64,000 bases of DNA from Mucilaginibacter sp. (GTDB lineage Bacteria; Bacteroidota; Bacteroidia; Sphingobacteriales; Sphingobacteriaceae). The translations under genes were made by a program, and so were the position numbers. This document shows positions 15,871 to 24,409 of this stretch, piece after piece. Positions within the stretch are counted from its first letter, which is position 1. Each line of letters begins with the position of its first letter. The stretch is from assembly GCA_028288305.1 (NCBI GenBank), contig JAQBOA010000043.1:1-64000 (forward strand), read 5' to 3'. The notes beneath the pieces are model-generated. The model searched no databases and was not told the DNA's origin. It saw only the letters and a list, made by a program, of their open reading frames with translations.

Positions 15871-16248
15871 ATGGAGCGTACTAACCCCTTTGGAATACAA
15901 GACGATGGAAAAACGGCAGGTTTACTTAGTTATTTTTTTGTTTTAGGATGGTCAATGGCCTTTTTTACTTTTCATAAATATGAGAAAACAAGTTTAAGCA
16001 GCTTTCATTTAAGGCAAACATTGCTTTTGTATATTACCTATTTATTTTTTAGATACGGACTATCATTCTTTTTAAGTGCGATTGGATTTCCAATTTTTCT
16101 TCTTTCAATGGATTATTATATTGTACTGGTAAACATAACGTTTATAATTCTTTGGATAATTGGTTTAAATGGTGCCAGCAAAGCAGAACTAAAGCCGATA
16201 CCTGTTTTAGGCAGGGTGGCTCAAAACATATTTTCACGTATTTCATAA
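15871..16248 (+). CDS. DUF4870-like membrane protein, copy 2
   Basis: A 125-residue paralogue of the preceding gene. I chose the ATG at 15871 (MERTNPFGIQDDGKTAG) because it aligns with the start of copy 1; the open frame extends 15 codons upstream. It has hydrophobic segments at about residues 14-32, 50-75 and 85-105. Conserved features are TSLSSFHLRQTLLLYI and the C-terminal PIPVLGRVAQNIFS. The function is unknown. Confidence 0.75.
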   Translation: MERTNPFGIQDDGKTAGLLSYFFVLGWSMAFFTFHKYEKTSLSSFHLRQTLLLYITYLFFRYGLSFFLSAIGFPIFLLSMDYYIVLVNITFIILWIIGLNGASKAELKPIPVLGRVAQNIFSRIS

Positions 16249-16250
16249 AA

Positions 16251-16311
16251 GAACCAGGAGTCAAGAACCAAGAACCAAGATTAATCTATTTACAATAGTT
16301 TTTTCTCCTGG
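16251..16311. repeat. Short intergenic repeat between convergent genes
   Basis: A tandem-like AAGAACC series (16263-16279) and a 7-bp inverted pair CCAGGAG (16254-16260) / CTCCTGG (16305-16311), followed by T-rich sequence, lie between the convergent membrane-protein and DACNV genes. It may act as a weak bidirectional terminator. Confidence 0.35.
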
Positions 16312-16346
16312 CTCATGATTCTTAACTCTTTACTCTCTTATAGCTG

Positions 16347-17504
16347 TTAAAGCAACAGGGCGTCCACCGAATGGGCATGGACAATGCCATCACATGGCGA
16401 CCATGAAAAAATAGTAAAACGTCCATCCTGTGAGGATATTAGTGCGATGGCATCGCGCTGATCAAATACAAACTGTGCAGCCGAAAGATGCCTCGTGCCT
16501 CCGTTTTGCGAGGGATGGATTGTTAAGGCAACGTTGCCAACTACTGGCTCCGTTACCAGCATTTGCTCAACAGGCAGGCCATTTGATGATAATCCTATTT
16601 TTGCACCAAAAGCAAGCAGTTCCAGGCGGTCGCTAATAATAGTGGCCCCATCAACGGCGGTAAGGCCGGCAATGCTCTCAACTACCCGGTTAACGTCTTC
16701 CTGCCAAAGGCTGAAATCATGTTCGCTAACATTTTGCTGCATTAACTTTGTAAGCTCATCAAATGCAGGTGTAACAGGATAGGTAATTGGATATATGATC
16801 GAGTCCCTCCAGGCATCGCTGTCGGCAGGTACCACTAATAAAGAGCCGCCATGTCCGTGGGCACGCATAGATGCCGCCAGTTGTATCAGTATATTCTGTA
16901 TCAATACATTAACAGAATCATTCCAGCCTGTTTGTACATTAAAATCAAGCAGGGAGGTAAGCAAAGCCGGGCAATCGGGAAGGCTCCTGCTATGTTCGTC
17001 AATAATTTTTATTTCGTCACCTTTTAGGACAGCCACATTAATAAATTTTCCGAAACCGTGGATACGGCGGTGTTTTATCACCAGCAGGCCCGGCTCAACA
17101 ACCTCCAATACAAAACAACAATCAGGAATAGTGCGGGTAGTGCCCCAAACATAAAGCTCACCACCTTCGTCCCAGATGCCCAAGTGAATGCCCGAACGTT
17201 CAACAGCAGGCGCTAATTTTGTAAGTACAGATGGTGTTAGCAATATAGATTCTTCAAAAACAAGCGGCTGTCCCGCAAGTACAGGAGGCAGATAGGCTAA
17301 TGATATCTTTGGCGAACGACCTTCCTCCTTTCGCAAACTGGCCCAAAATGCAACGTCTATAATCGTTTCAATAACCTTTAGCGGCGGTTCTGGAGCAAGG
17401 TCTTCGTCCCCTTCCTGCAAAGCAACCTTTAAAAGATTTGTAAAATGACTTTCAATAGCTGGTGAAGCAATTTTGGCAGCCTGGTATGTTGATTTATAGC
17501 TCAT
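16347..17504 (-). CDS. Putative sensor-domain DACNV (DisA-like) protein
   Basis: A 385-residue cytosolic protein. The C-terminal third resembles the DisA/CdaA diadenylate-cyclase fold: DGATIISDRLELLAFGAKI (the DGA motif) around residue 285, then GGTRHLSAAQFVF and a DAIALISSQDGRFTIFSW strand pair. In active cyclases the second motif is GTRHRAA. Here RHR has become RHL, so nucleotide binding without synthesis is more likely, as proposed for the DACNV family. The N-terminal 250 residues hold an alpha/beta region of no known family. It stands alone, convergent with the DUF4870-like pair. Confidence 0.7.
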   Translation of the reverse strand: MSYKSTYQAAKIASPAIESHFTNLLKVALQEGDEDLAPEPPLKVIETIIDVAFWASLRKEEGRSPKISLAYLPPVLAGQPLVFEESILLTPSVLTKLAPAVERSGIHLGIWDEGGELYVWGTTRTIPDCCFVLEVVEPGLLVIKHRRIHGFGKFINVAVLKGDEIKIIDEHSRSLPDCPALLTSLLDFNVQTGWNDSVNVLIQNILIQLAASMRAHGHGGSLLVVPADSDAWRDSIIYPITYPVTPAFDELTKLMQQNVSEHDFSLWQEDVNRVVESIAGLTAVDGATIISDRLELLAFGAKIGLSSNGLPVEQMLVTEPVVGNVALTIHPSQNGGTRHLSAAQFVFDQRDAIALISSQDGRFTIFSWSPCDGIVHAHSVDALLL

Positions 17505-17827
17505 TTATAATTATAACGAAGCTAAAATACTGCTATTCTTTTTTACACACACATAATAGTATAACTATTACATTTAAATGGTTGATCAGGTTGTGCAAGT
17601 CTTTCTTAATCCATAATCCGGGTGTTCCAATTTTTGAGACAAGAACATCCCGAACAGTTGGAACGTTTGGAACGCCTGGAACACTGTAGCCCTGCTAAAG
17701 GTTTACACTCGGCCTTGTCCGTTTCAGATTTTTCAGCTTTGCTTTATCCTGAAAATCATTTAATCAGCTTAATCAACGGTTCAGACAAATTGAAAAATCC
17801 TTATATTGCCCTACCAACCTCAGCCAT
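17505..17827. repeat. Promoter gap with short repeats and left arm of an inverted repeat
   Basis: This contains a run of TTGGAAC/CTGGAAC units (17655-17685) and, at 17742-17791, a sequence whose reverse complement matches 20335-20382 on the other side of the ABC permease (shared TTTGTCTGAACC, TGATTAA and GGAT blocks). Both look like dispersed Sphingobacteriaceae-type intergenic repeats. No gene is present. Confidence 0.45.
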
Positions 17828-20209
17828 ATGTTAAAAAACTACTTCAAAACTTCGTTCAGGTATTTCTGGAACCATAAGGTTTTTTCATTGATCAATATTG
17901 TCGGTTTAACAACCGGTATATGTGTTTGTTTCTTTGCGTTGCTTTATGTGCAGTTCGAGTTAAGCCGGGATAGTTATAACAAAAACGCGGACAATATTTA
18001 TCGACTTGTAACCGACGTAAAAACACCTTCTGGTATCAATTACGAAAGCACATCAACCCCGATGGGGCCTGCAATGAAAGCGACATTCACTGAAGTAAAA
18101 GATATGGCAAGGGTTTTTATGGACGATATGATCCTGCAGAGCAACCCTGACAACCCTATAAAAGAGGAAGTAGCCTATGCGGATTCTTCGGTATTTAAAA
18201 TTTTTTCATGGCCGCTGCTGCGGGGTAATATCAGCCACCTGTTTAATGCGCCCTGCAATGTGGTACTTTCAGAAACTGCCGCAAAAAAATACTTCGGCAA
18301 TATCGACCCAATGGGGCAAACCCTGATGATCAACGGAAAAACTAAAGCTACGGTAACCGGTATAATGAAGGATATCCCCAATAACTCGCACCTGCGGGTC
18401 GATATCATTTTTTCCATAACTACTTTGGTTAACGAGGATTTGAATAACCACTGGACCCGTTTCGGATTCTACACTTATCTTTTATTGCAACCCGGTCAGT
18501 CTGCGGCTTCTCTTCATGCCAAGCTTCCGGCTTTTGTAAAAGCGAATATTGATCAGACTGACTTCAAATATCAATTGTCCCTGGAGCCATTAAAAAAAGT
18601 TTATCTATATGGCAAACCACGCGGGCATCGCACAGGCTCATCCGCAAGTGGAAGCATTACCAATGTTTATATCATTTCTATAATAGCTGTACTGGTATTG
18701 TTTATTGCCTGTTTTAATTTCATTAACCTCACAACCGCATTTTCTTTACAAAGGGCCAAAGAAATAGGTGTTCGTAAAGTGCTTGGCGCATCAAAATACC
18801 AGCTGATGTTGCAATTTTTTATGGATGCTGTGATACTTTGCCTTGTCGCTTTTATAATCGCATTGTTGTTTGCCATGCTGTTGTTGCCGTTGTTTAATCA
18901 ATTGGTAGGCACCATAGTGGCCGATAGTATTTTCCACAATTTGCAAAATGTTTTATGGCTTTTATTGCTTGCCATTGTGGTAGGTATTTTATCTGGTGTG
19001 TACCCGGCTTTGTTCTTATCCACCTTTAAACCCATCAGCACCATTAAAGGAAAAACAGGTTCATCAGGAACAGGGCTTGTTTTACGCCGTTTATTGGTGG
19101 TGGCGCAATTTTCTATTTCGATATTCCTCATCCTGGCTACTACCATAATTTACACGCAGCTCAACTTTATGCAAAACCAGCAACTCGGTTTTCAAAAAGA
19201 TCATAAACTGGTAATCGACTATCAATTCAACGAACGTGTAAATCACCACATAGAAGGTATAAAACAACAATTAGCTGGTATCCCGGGAGTTGGATTGGTC
19301 AGCTTCTCATCATCTATTCCCGGCACATCAAATAACCAGTTCAATACCATTATTGAAAATAACAAAGGCGAAAATGAACAGCAAAGACCTGATGTTTATT
19401 TTATTGATGATATCTTTCTAAAACAGTTTCACATAGATGTCATTGCCGGGCGTGGGTTTTATAAAGAGATACAGGCCGATTCAATGAAGTCAATGATCAT
19501 CAACCAGGCTATGTTAAAAAGCTTGGGCTTTAGAAATGCCAATGAAGCCATTGGCAAACACTTTACCCAGCTACATCATCAGGGGCGGATAGTAGGTGTC
19601 GTCAAGGATTTTCATAATCATTCCTTTTTAGAAACTGTTCAACCCTTAACGCTAAGGGTTGATCCCGGCCATTTAACCAATATCACTATTGACATCACGT
19701 CAGCTGATGTCAGTTCGACCGTAAACAGACTGGAATCATCATGGAAAAATATAGCCGCGGGCGTCCCATTCGTGTATTTTTTTGCTGATGATGCCTACAA
19801 TCAACAATACATAGCTCAGGAACGCTTTGGCAAACTGTTTATTTGCTTCGCGATTGTGGCTATCGTCATATCGTGCCTTGGGTTACTAGGTTTGTCGGCG
19901 TATAATACCATACAACGTAAAAAAGAAATAGGTATCCGTAAAGTATTGGGCGCATCGGTAGGCAGCATCATGACTATGCTATCTATCGATTTTGTGAAGC
20001 TGATCATTATCGCCCTATTGGTGGCATCCCCGCTTTCGTGGTGGGCCATGAGTAAATGGCTTCAAGGTTTTGCGTACCGCATAGATATTCCTTTGTGGGT
20101 ATTCCTTTTTTCGGGCCTGGCGGCGGTATTTATTGCTTTGTTAACTATAAGCTTTCAGTCGGCAAAAGCTGCGTTGGTTAACCCGGTGAAAAGTTTGAGG
20201 AATGATTGA
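17828..20209 (+). CDS. FtsX/MacB-like ABC transporter permease, orphan
   Basis: A 793-residue permease with the Bacteroidota two-module layout: an N-terminal helix after MLKNYFKTSFRYFWNHKVFSL, a MacB periplasmic core (about 45-250), three FtsX helices (about 285-425), a second TM plus periplasmic module (430-670), and three terminal FtsX helices. The motifs IGVRKVLGAS and IGIRKVLGAS occur once in each FtsX domain, as expected. No ATPase gene is adjacent, which is common for this family. The substrate is unknown; such permeases are linked to export or envelope stress. Confidence 0.92.
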   Translation: MLKNYFKTSFRYFWNHKVFSLINIVGLTTGICVCFFALLYVQFELSRDSYNKNADNIYRLVTDVKTPSGINYESTSTPMGPAMKATFTEVKDMARVFMDDMILQSNPDNPIKEEVAYADSSVFKIFSWPLLRGNISHLFNAPCNVVLSETAAKKYFGNIDPMGQTLMINGKTKATVTGIMKDIPNNSHLRVDIIFSITTLVNEDLNNHWTRFGFYTYLLLQPGQSAASLHAKLPAFVKANIDQTDFKYQLSLEPLKKVYLYGKPRGHRTGSSASGSITNVYIISIIAVLVLFIACFNFINLTTAFSLQRAKEIGVRKVLGASKYQLMLQFFMDAVILCLVAFIIALLFAMLLLPLFNQLVGTIVADSIFHNLQNVLWLLLLAIVVGILSGVYPALFLSTFKPISTIKGKTGSSGTGLVLRRLLVVAQFSISIFLILATTIIYTQLNFMQNQQLGFQKDHKLVIDYQFNERVNHHIEGIKQQLAGIPGVGLVSFSSSIPGTSNNQFNTIIENNKGENEQQRPDVYFIDDIFLKQFHIDVIAGRGFYKEIQADSMKSMIINQAMLKSLGFRNANEAIGKHFTQLHHQGRIVGVVKDFHNHSFLETVQPLTLRVDPGHLTNITIDITSADVSSTVNRLESSWKNIAAGVPFVYFFADDAYNQQYIAQERFGKLFICFAIVAIVISCLGLLGLSAYNTIQRKKEIGIRKVLGASVGSIMTMLSIDFVKLIIIALLVASPLSWWAMSKWLQGFAYRIDIPLWVFLFSGLAAVFIALLTISFQSAKAALVNPVKSLRND

Positions 20210-20741
20210 GAGGGTGTGCAATAGGTGTTTCTAATGCACGGAGTGCATGATTTTCTTGATTATTATTCCAGGCCCTGTGCGATTCCCTCCTTGGGAGTGT
20301 GTAGGGAGGGGTTTCTACGCCATGCATCAACGGTTATTTGTCTGAACCATGATTAAAGGATTGAAGGATTTCCTGGATTAATTAAGCAAACTGCTCCCGA
20401 TAGCTATCGGGACTCATAACGGCAAACTGGTAATTGTAAAGCAAGTGCAGTGCTTTCTACTACCGCCAGCCCCGTTATACGCTAATACGCCTGCAAGGCA
20501 TTAGGCTCAAGGCAGGTATCCGCTGCTATCGGGTTTATATAGTTTAGATAGTGCTTTAATTAGAAGAAAAATTAGGTGTTTTCACGGGTTGTATAGTTAT
20601 TTCTTAAGTATATATTTATCAATTATTTCAGATGATAACTAATTGGAAAGTTTGATAGTTTTAACAATGCGATAAAATTCAATTGTTGCAACTACCTTTA
20701 TCTAAAGGTAAATTTGATATATAGACTTAACAATATTTTGT
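20210..20741. other. 532-bp gap with repeats at the edge of the accessory block
   Basis: This holds a GGAG/CTCC hairpin (20285-20310), the right arm of the inverted repeat around the permease (20335-20382), and an 18-bp perfect palindrome TCCCGATAGCTATCGGGA (20395-20412). About 200 bp of increasingly AT-rich DNA then leads into the ATPase operon. No gene, tRNA or attachment site is visible. Confidence 0.5.
20395..20412. repeat. 18-bp perfect palindrome
   Basis: TCCCGATAGCTATCGGGA is fully self-complementary. A related half, GCTATCGGG, recurs at about 20524-20532. It could be a dispersed repeat or an unusual protein-binding site at the border of the ATPase operon. Confidence 0.6.
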
Positions 20742-23144
20742 ATGGTAAAGGACAAAGAAAGTTTTTTAAAAAAAGTTGCGCTAATTCCAAGTTTAAACGA
20801 AAATCGACTTTCTTTAATTTTTGCCCTTTATCCAAATATAGATGTTTCTAAAAGAGAAAAATTTGTAGAAAACATCAGTTTGTATTATAAAACTATAAAT
20901 GAAGAGAATAGAAAAAGTCTAAATAAAGTTGAAGATATACGACTTAATAGTATTGAAAATTGGATCGGTAAAGACTTAAGAATCAAAAGGATTAAGCTTA
21001 AATCAATAAGAGGGTTTCCAAATGAAACCAAACCCTTTGGTATTGATTTTTCTAACAATGAGGGTAATCCACAAAGTATGATTATTCTTGGTTCCAACGG
21101 TTCGGGAAAATCGTCCATATATAATGTTATTGAGTATAATTATTGCAAAAAAATTGGTGAAGCTCAACTAAGATCTTCAAATATTTTTGATGAGGAGGAC
21201 AATAGATTTAAAGATTATTTATGTCATTATAATGAACCGTATAATAGTTGCTTTGCCGAAATTGAGACTATTGATGAAAACTTTACATTACAGGGAGCAA
21301 ACATTCCTATCGATGTTAGGAAAAGAATAAATCCTGATACACACTTTATTAGTGATTATGACATTTTTTATAATGGAAGACTTGATTATCTCTCTGGAAC
21401 TAAAGATTCATTCCATAATCTGATAGCCGAAAGTTTAGGGCTAAAAGAATTGTTGCAATTTGAAAGGAATATTCTTTCGTTTTTGAGTTACAATAGAATA
21501 ACAGAATCCAAAAGAATTGGTGGATTGGAAAGAAGCATCAAACAAGAAAAGGAGATTATTGCTAATAGTGAAGAAGCTATTCAGGTCAAGAAATCACAAC
21601 TTGTTGATTTGGAAAGGAATCAAGAAAAAAAATCACAAGATGACAAGAAACAGATATTGCAAAAAGTATTAACACAAATTAAATCGAATGATTTCTCTTT
21701 TGTGCTCGATTATAAAAGGCTATTGGATAGTATTGATGAATTTAAAAAGGACTATGAAATATTATCAACCCAAGAAGAAAATACTGCAAGCCTTTCCGAA
21801 GTTCAATTTCTGACGTTAGGATTAGAATTGCTAAAGGAAACCATAGATTGTCCTTTTTGTGAAAACTCTCAAAAAAAAGTCTCAGAAATTAATATTAATG
21901 TTCTTAAAAGACTTGACAAAATACAATCATTTAATAAGTTAAACCAGGCAATAAATAAATCATTCAATATTGTAACAGAGAATTTAATTAATCTTTTTAA
22001 TAGAATAGCAATATTAAAATCGAAACTAACTATTGAATTAAATTTAATAAAGGCACATTCAGAATTTACCGAACTCTCATCTGTCGAAAACAGCTTAATC
22101 AATATTATTGAAGCACTCCAGGCGGATGAATTTTTTACTGATGGGTCGAAGATGGAGGAAATCGAATCATTTAAATTGAACAAGAATAATTTTTTATTCA
22201 ATTTTTTTGAAACAAATAAAGAAATAATCCAGGATAGTTTTAAAAGCAATATTGAAATCATTTCTAAATTCGATGCTCAAAGAAGTGAACTTATTAATAG
22301 GATTGAAAGATTAGCTTTTGCCGATCCCGTAAACAAAAGCACGTTTGAGCAAATCGTAACCTTGAAAAATGAAATTGCTGCTTTAACTAATCAGATAAAA
22401 TTATCTAATCAAAAAGTAAAAGATAGCGATTTAGAACTAAATTTAGTTAGAGAACAACAATTAATTTATAATACAATTAAAGAAGATGCAAGAATATTTT
22501 CAACTCATTTTCATACTCTTTTAAACAAGGAAGTACTAGAAGCCTTTAAACCAATAAAGTCAATAGTTGAGCAAGTTCTAAAGACATATTTAGAACATGA
22601 ACAAAGAGCAGTTGACATTGAAATAAAGATGCAGCCTGATGAAATTGATAATGAGACAGGAGAAATATTATCTGAAATAATTACCGCATCCATAAAACCT
22701 AAAAATAATTTGCACCCTTCCCTTCCGGTTAATAAATACTTTAACACATTTCATTACCGTCTTTTTTCAACAATGGTGGGCGTAAGCATAGCTATGGCCT
22801 CAAGAATTATTACTAAAATCAATTTGCCTTTAGTTTTAGATGATATTTTTTATGCTAGTGATTTTGCTAATAGAGCAACTATAGAAAGATTTATAAAAGA
22901 ACTTTTTGACCTATTTGAAGAGTATACCCCTGATTTAGAACTACAATTAATCCTATTTACTCACGATCAATTAATATTCGAAAGTGCAGCAAAAGCAACG
23001 GCAAAAACGAAAATACCAAACGTGATTTTTGCAAAGCTTTTTCCATCTAAAAATTCAAAAGATAAGGGTGATTATAGAGAGTTAGTTTATAGAATGCAAG
23101 AATATCTCCCTTATAAAATAATGCAAAACACCCTTATAAATTAA
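20742..23144 (+). CDS. SMC/Rad50-like AAA ATPase with zinc hook, candidate defence protein
   Basis: An 800-residue ABC-type ATPase. A helical N-terminal extension (about 1-80) precedes IKLKSIRGFP and the Walker A GSNGSGKSS (117-125). Coiled-coil arms flank a central CPFC zinc-hook-like motif (370-373). Walker B is LVLDDIF (697-703), followed by FTHDQ (H-loop, about 739). It lacks a recognisable LSGGQ signature. Such proteins include RecN/Rad50 relatives and the ATPases of Lamassu-type and other phage-defence systems. DNA here is far poorer in G+C than the flanks (20-23% in two 60-base lines against 43% in a flanking one). Its stop overlaps the next start (TAATG). Confidence 0.8.
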   Translation: MVKDKESFLKKVALIPSLNENRLSLIFALYPNIDVSKREKFVENISLYYKTINEENRKSLNKVEDIRLNSIENWIGKDLRIKRIKLKSIRGFPNETKPFGIDFSNNEGNPQSMIILGSNGSGKSSIYNVIEYNYCKKIGEAQLRSSNIFDEEDNRFKDYLCHYNEPYNSCFAEIETIDENFTLQGANIPIDVRKRINPDTHFISDYDIFYNGRLDYLSGTKDSFHNLIAESLGLKELLQFERNILSFLSYNRITESKRIGGLERSIKQEKEIIANSEEAIQVKKSQLVDLERNQEKKSQDDKKQILQKVLTQIKSNDFSFVLDYKRLLDSIDEFKKDYEILSTQEENTASLSEVQFLTLGLELLKETIDCPFCENSQKKVSEININVLKRLDKIQSFNKLNQAINKSFNIVTENLINLFNRIAILKSKLTIELNLIKAHSEFTELSSVENSLINIIEALQADEFFTDGSKMEEIESFKLNKNNFLFNFFETNKEIIQDSFKSNIEIISKFDAQRSELINRIERLAFADPVNKSTFEQIVTLKNEIAALTNQIKLSNQKVKDSDLELNLVREQQLIYNTIKEDARIFSTHFHTLLNKEVLEAFKPIKSIVEQVLKTYLEHEQRAVDIEIKMQPDEIDNETGEILSEIITASIKPKNNLHPSLPVNKYFNTFHYRLFSTMVGVSIAMASRIITKINLPLVLDDIFYASDFANRATIERFIKELFDLFEEYTPDLELQLILFTHDQLIFESAAKATAKTKIPNVIFAKLFPSKNSKDKGDYRELVYRMQEYLPYKIMQNTLIN

Positions 23145-23701
23145 TGATAAAGATAGATTCAAAGGGTATTCATATACCATCAAAGCTTATTAAAATAATT
23201 GTTATAACTGTTTTAATCATTCTCCTTTATTTTCTTCGAAATTGGCAAATTGAAAATATGATTACGAACGAAGAAAAGCAGACAAGTAGAGTAATACTTG
23301 ATATAGTCAATGATCAGGCCAAATCTGGTCTGCTTTTACCTAAAATAGTTATATTAAGTAAAGACATATTAATAAAAAATAAATTAAATGACTCGATTTC
23401 TCAACAGATTTCTGCTTTTTTAATTACAAAGTATCTAAAAAAAGAAAGCGTTGACCCTGATAAAATTGACTATACTCCTTTCTTTATTTATCCAGATTCT
23501 ACTGTTAGTCGTGGTAATTATGCCATTACGAAAGAACAATTAGAAGAGTTAAAAAATCATATAGCTTTTTTAACCATACAAGTTGATAAAGCTGTTCAGG
23601 AAAGCAAAACCGAAATAAGTAGGGAAACTGGTCGAATAAACACTTTAGTTGTTATTTGGATAGGTGTCGTGGGAATGTTAGGAATTTTATTCCTATTGTA
23701 A
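23144..23701 (+). CDS. Membrane protein of the ATPase operon, N-terminal part
   Basis: A 185-residue frame overlapping the ATPase stop by one base, so translation is coupled. TM helix 1 is at about residues 17-36 (LIKIIVITVLIILLYFL). Next comes a 125-residue soluble segment with no recognised domain, then a second helix VVIWIGVVGMLGILF at the very end. The frame stops inside that helix, and the overlapping frame -1 (from 23656) completes it as FIPIVINYK before a coiled coil. I infer that the two frames were, or still are through slippage, one two-TM protein of about 420 residues. The family is unrecognised. Confidence 0.6.
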   Translation: MIKIDSKGIHIPSKLIKIIVITVLIILLYFLRNWQIENMITNEEKQTSRVILDIVNDQAKSGLLLPKIVILSKDILIKNKLNDSISQQISAFLITKYLKKESVDPDKIDYTPFFIYPDSTVSRGNYAITKEQLEELKNHIAFLTIQVDKAVQESKTEISRETGRINTLVVIWIGVVGMLGILFLL

Positions 23702-24405
23702 TAAATTATAAGGCCACTGAGGACATTAAAATTATTAAAGAAGATGCAGTTAAGGCAAGGACCGATTCAGAAAATGCGCTATCAGAAATCTCCTTAGTTA
23801 AAAAAGAATCCGAATTAGCATCGCAACAAGTAGAATTTGCTGTATCTAATTCTGAAAAAGCTAATTTAGGTGCTCAAACAGCAATTTTTAATTCTGCGAA
23901 TGCTGTCACAAAAGCTACAGAAGCATCGGTCATCTCAAAAAATGCATTAGTAGAATCAGGCATTGCAAAAGGGAACTCTACAACAGCAATAAATGAAGCT
24001 AAAGAAGCTAGTAAAAGAGCTCTTCATGTAGAGCAATTGTTAACATCTCTAAATGATATAAGTAAAATAAAGGATATTGATGGATCGTTTTTATTGTACA
24101 ATGATAATCCATTTGAAACATTAAAAAGTTATCTCAAGGATATATATTCCAGCTTAAATAATTCATCTGATATTTTCGACAAGCCAATTATTAAAGATAT
24201 TTTTAGACAACTTTCATTAAGATTACATTTGATTGCTCCGTATGATTTTATCGAGCCGCAAAATTTCGACTTATTAAATACTTTTTCATTGGATTTATCA
24301 AACTTAATCAATGTTCCTTTAACTGAAGACTCCTTTATGATGGCATTATCATTCTTACATACGTTAAATACTAATTTGGCAATAAATCATAACGCTTCAT
24401 TGTAA
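23656..24405 (+). CDS. Coiled-coil protein of the ATPase operon, C-terminal part
   Basis: A frame in -1 relative to the preceding one. Its first 15 codons read out of the ancestral frame (MDRCRGNVRN). Meaningful sequence begins FIPIVINYKATEDIKIIKEDA, continues with about 110 residues of Ala/Ser/Glu-rich heptads (coiled coil), and ends in a helical domain of about 110 residues (YLKDIYSSLNNS to the C-terminus) of no recognised family. It is best read as the cytoplasmic half of the membrane protein at 23144-23701. It ends 4 bp before the convergent DUF2130 gene. Confidence 0.55.
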   Translation: MDRCRGNVRNFIPIVINYKATEDIKIIKEDAVKARTDSENALSEISLVKKESELASQQVEFAVSNSEKANLGAQTAIFNSANAVTKATEASVISKNALVESGIAKGNSTTAINEAKEASKRALHVEQLLTSLNDISKIKDIDGSFLLYNDNPFETLKSYLKDIYSSLNNSSDIFDKPIIKDIFRQLSLRLHLIAPYDFIEPQNFDLLNTFSLDLSNLINVPLTEDSFMMALSFLHTLNTNLAINHNASL

Positions 24406-24409
24406 TAAA

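Noticed and set aside
16347-17504. Active diadenylate cyclase (c-di-AMP synthase)
   Set aside because: The RHR motif needed for catalysis is changed to RHL, so a binding role is more likely.
20742-23144. Housekeeping RecN or RecF
   Set aside because: The hook CPFC, N-terminal extension, missing signature motif, strong A+T bias and the coupled membrane gene do not fit either.
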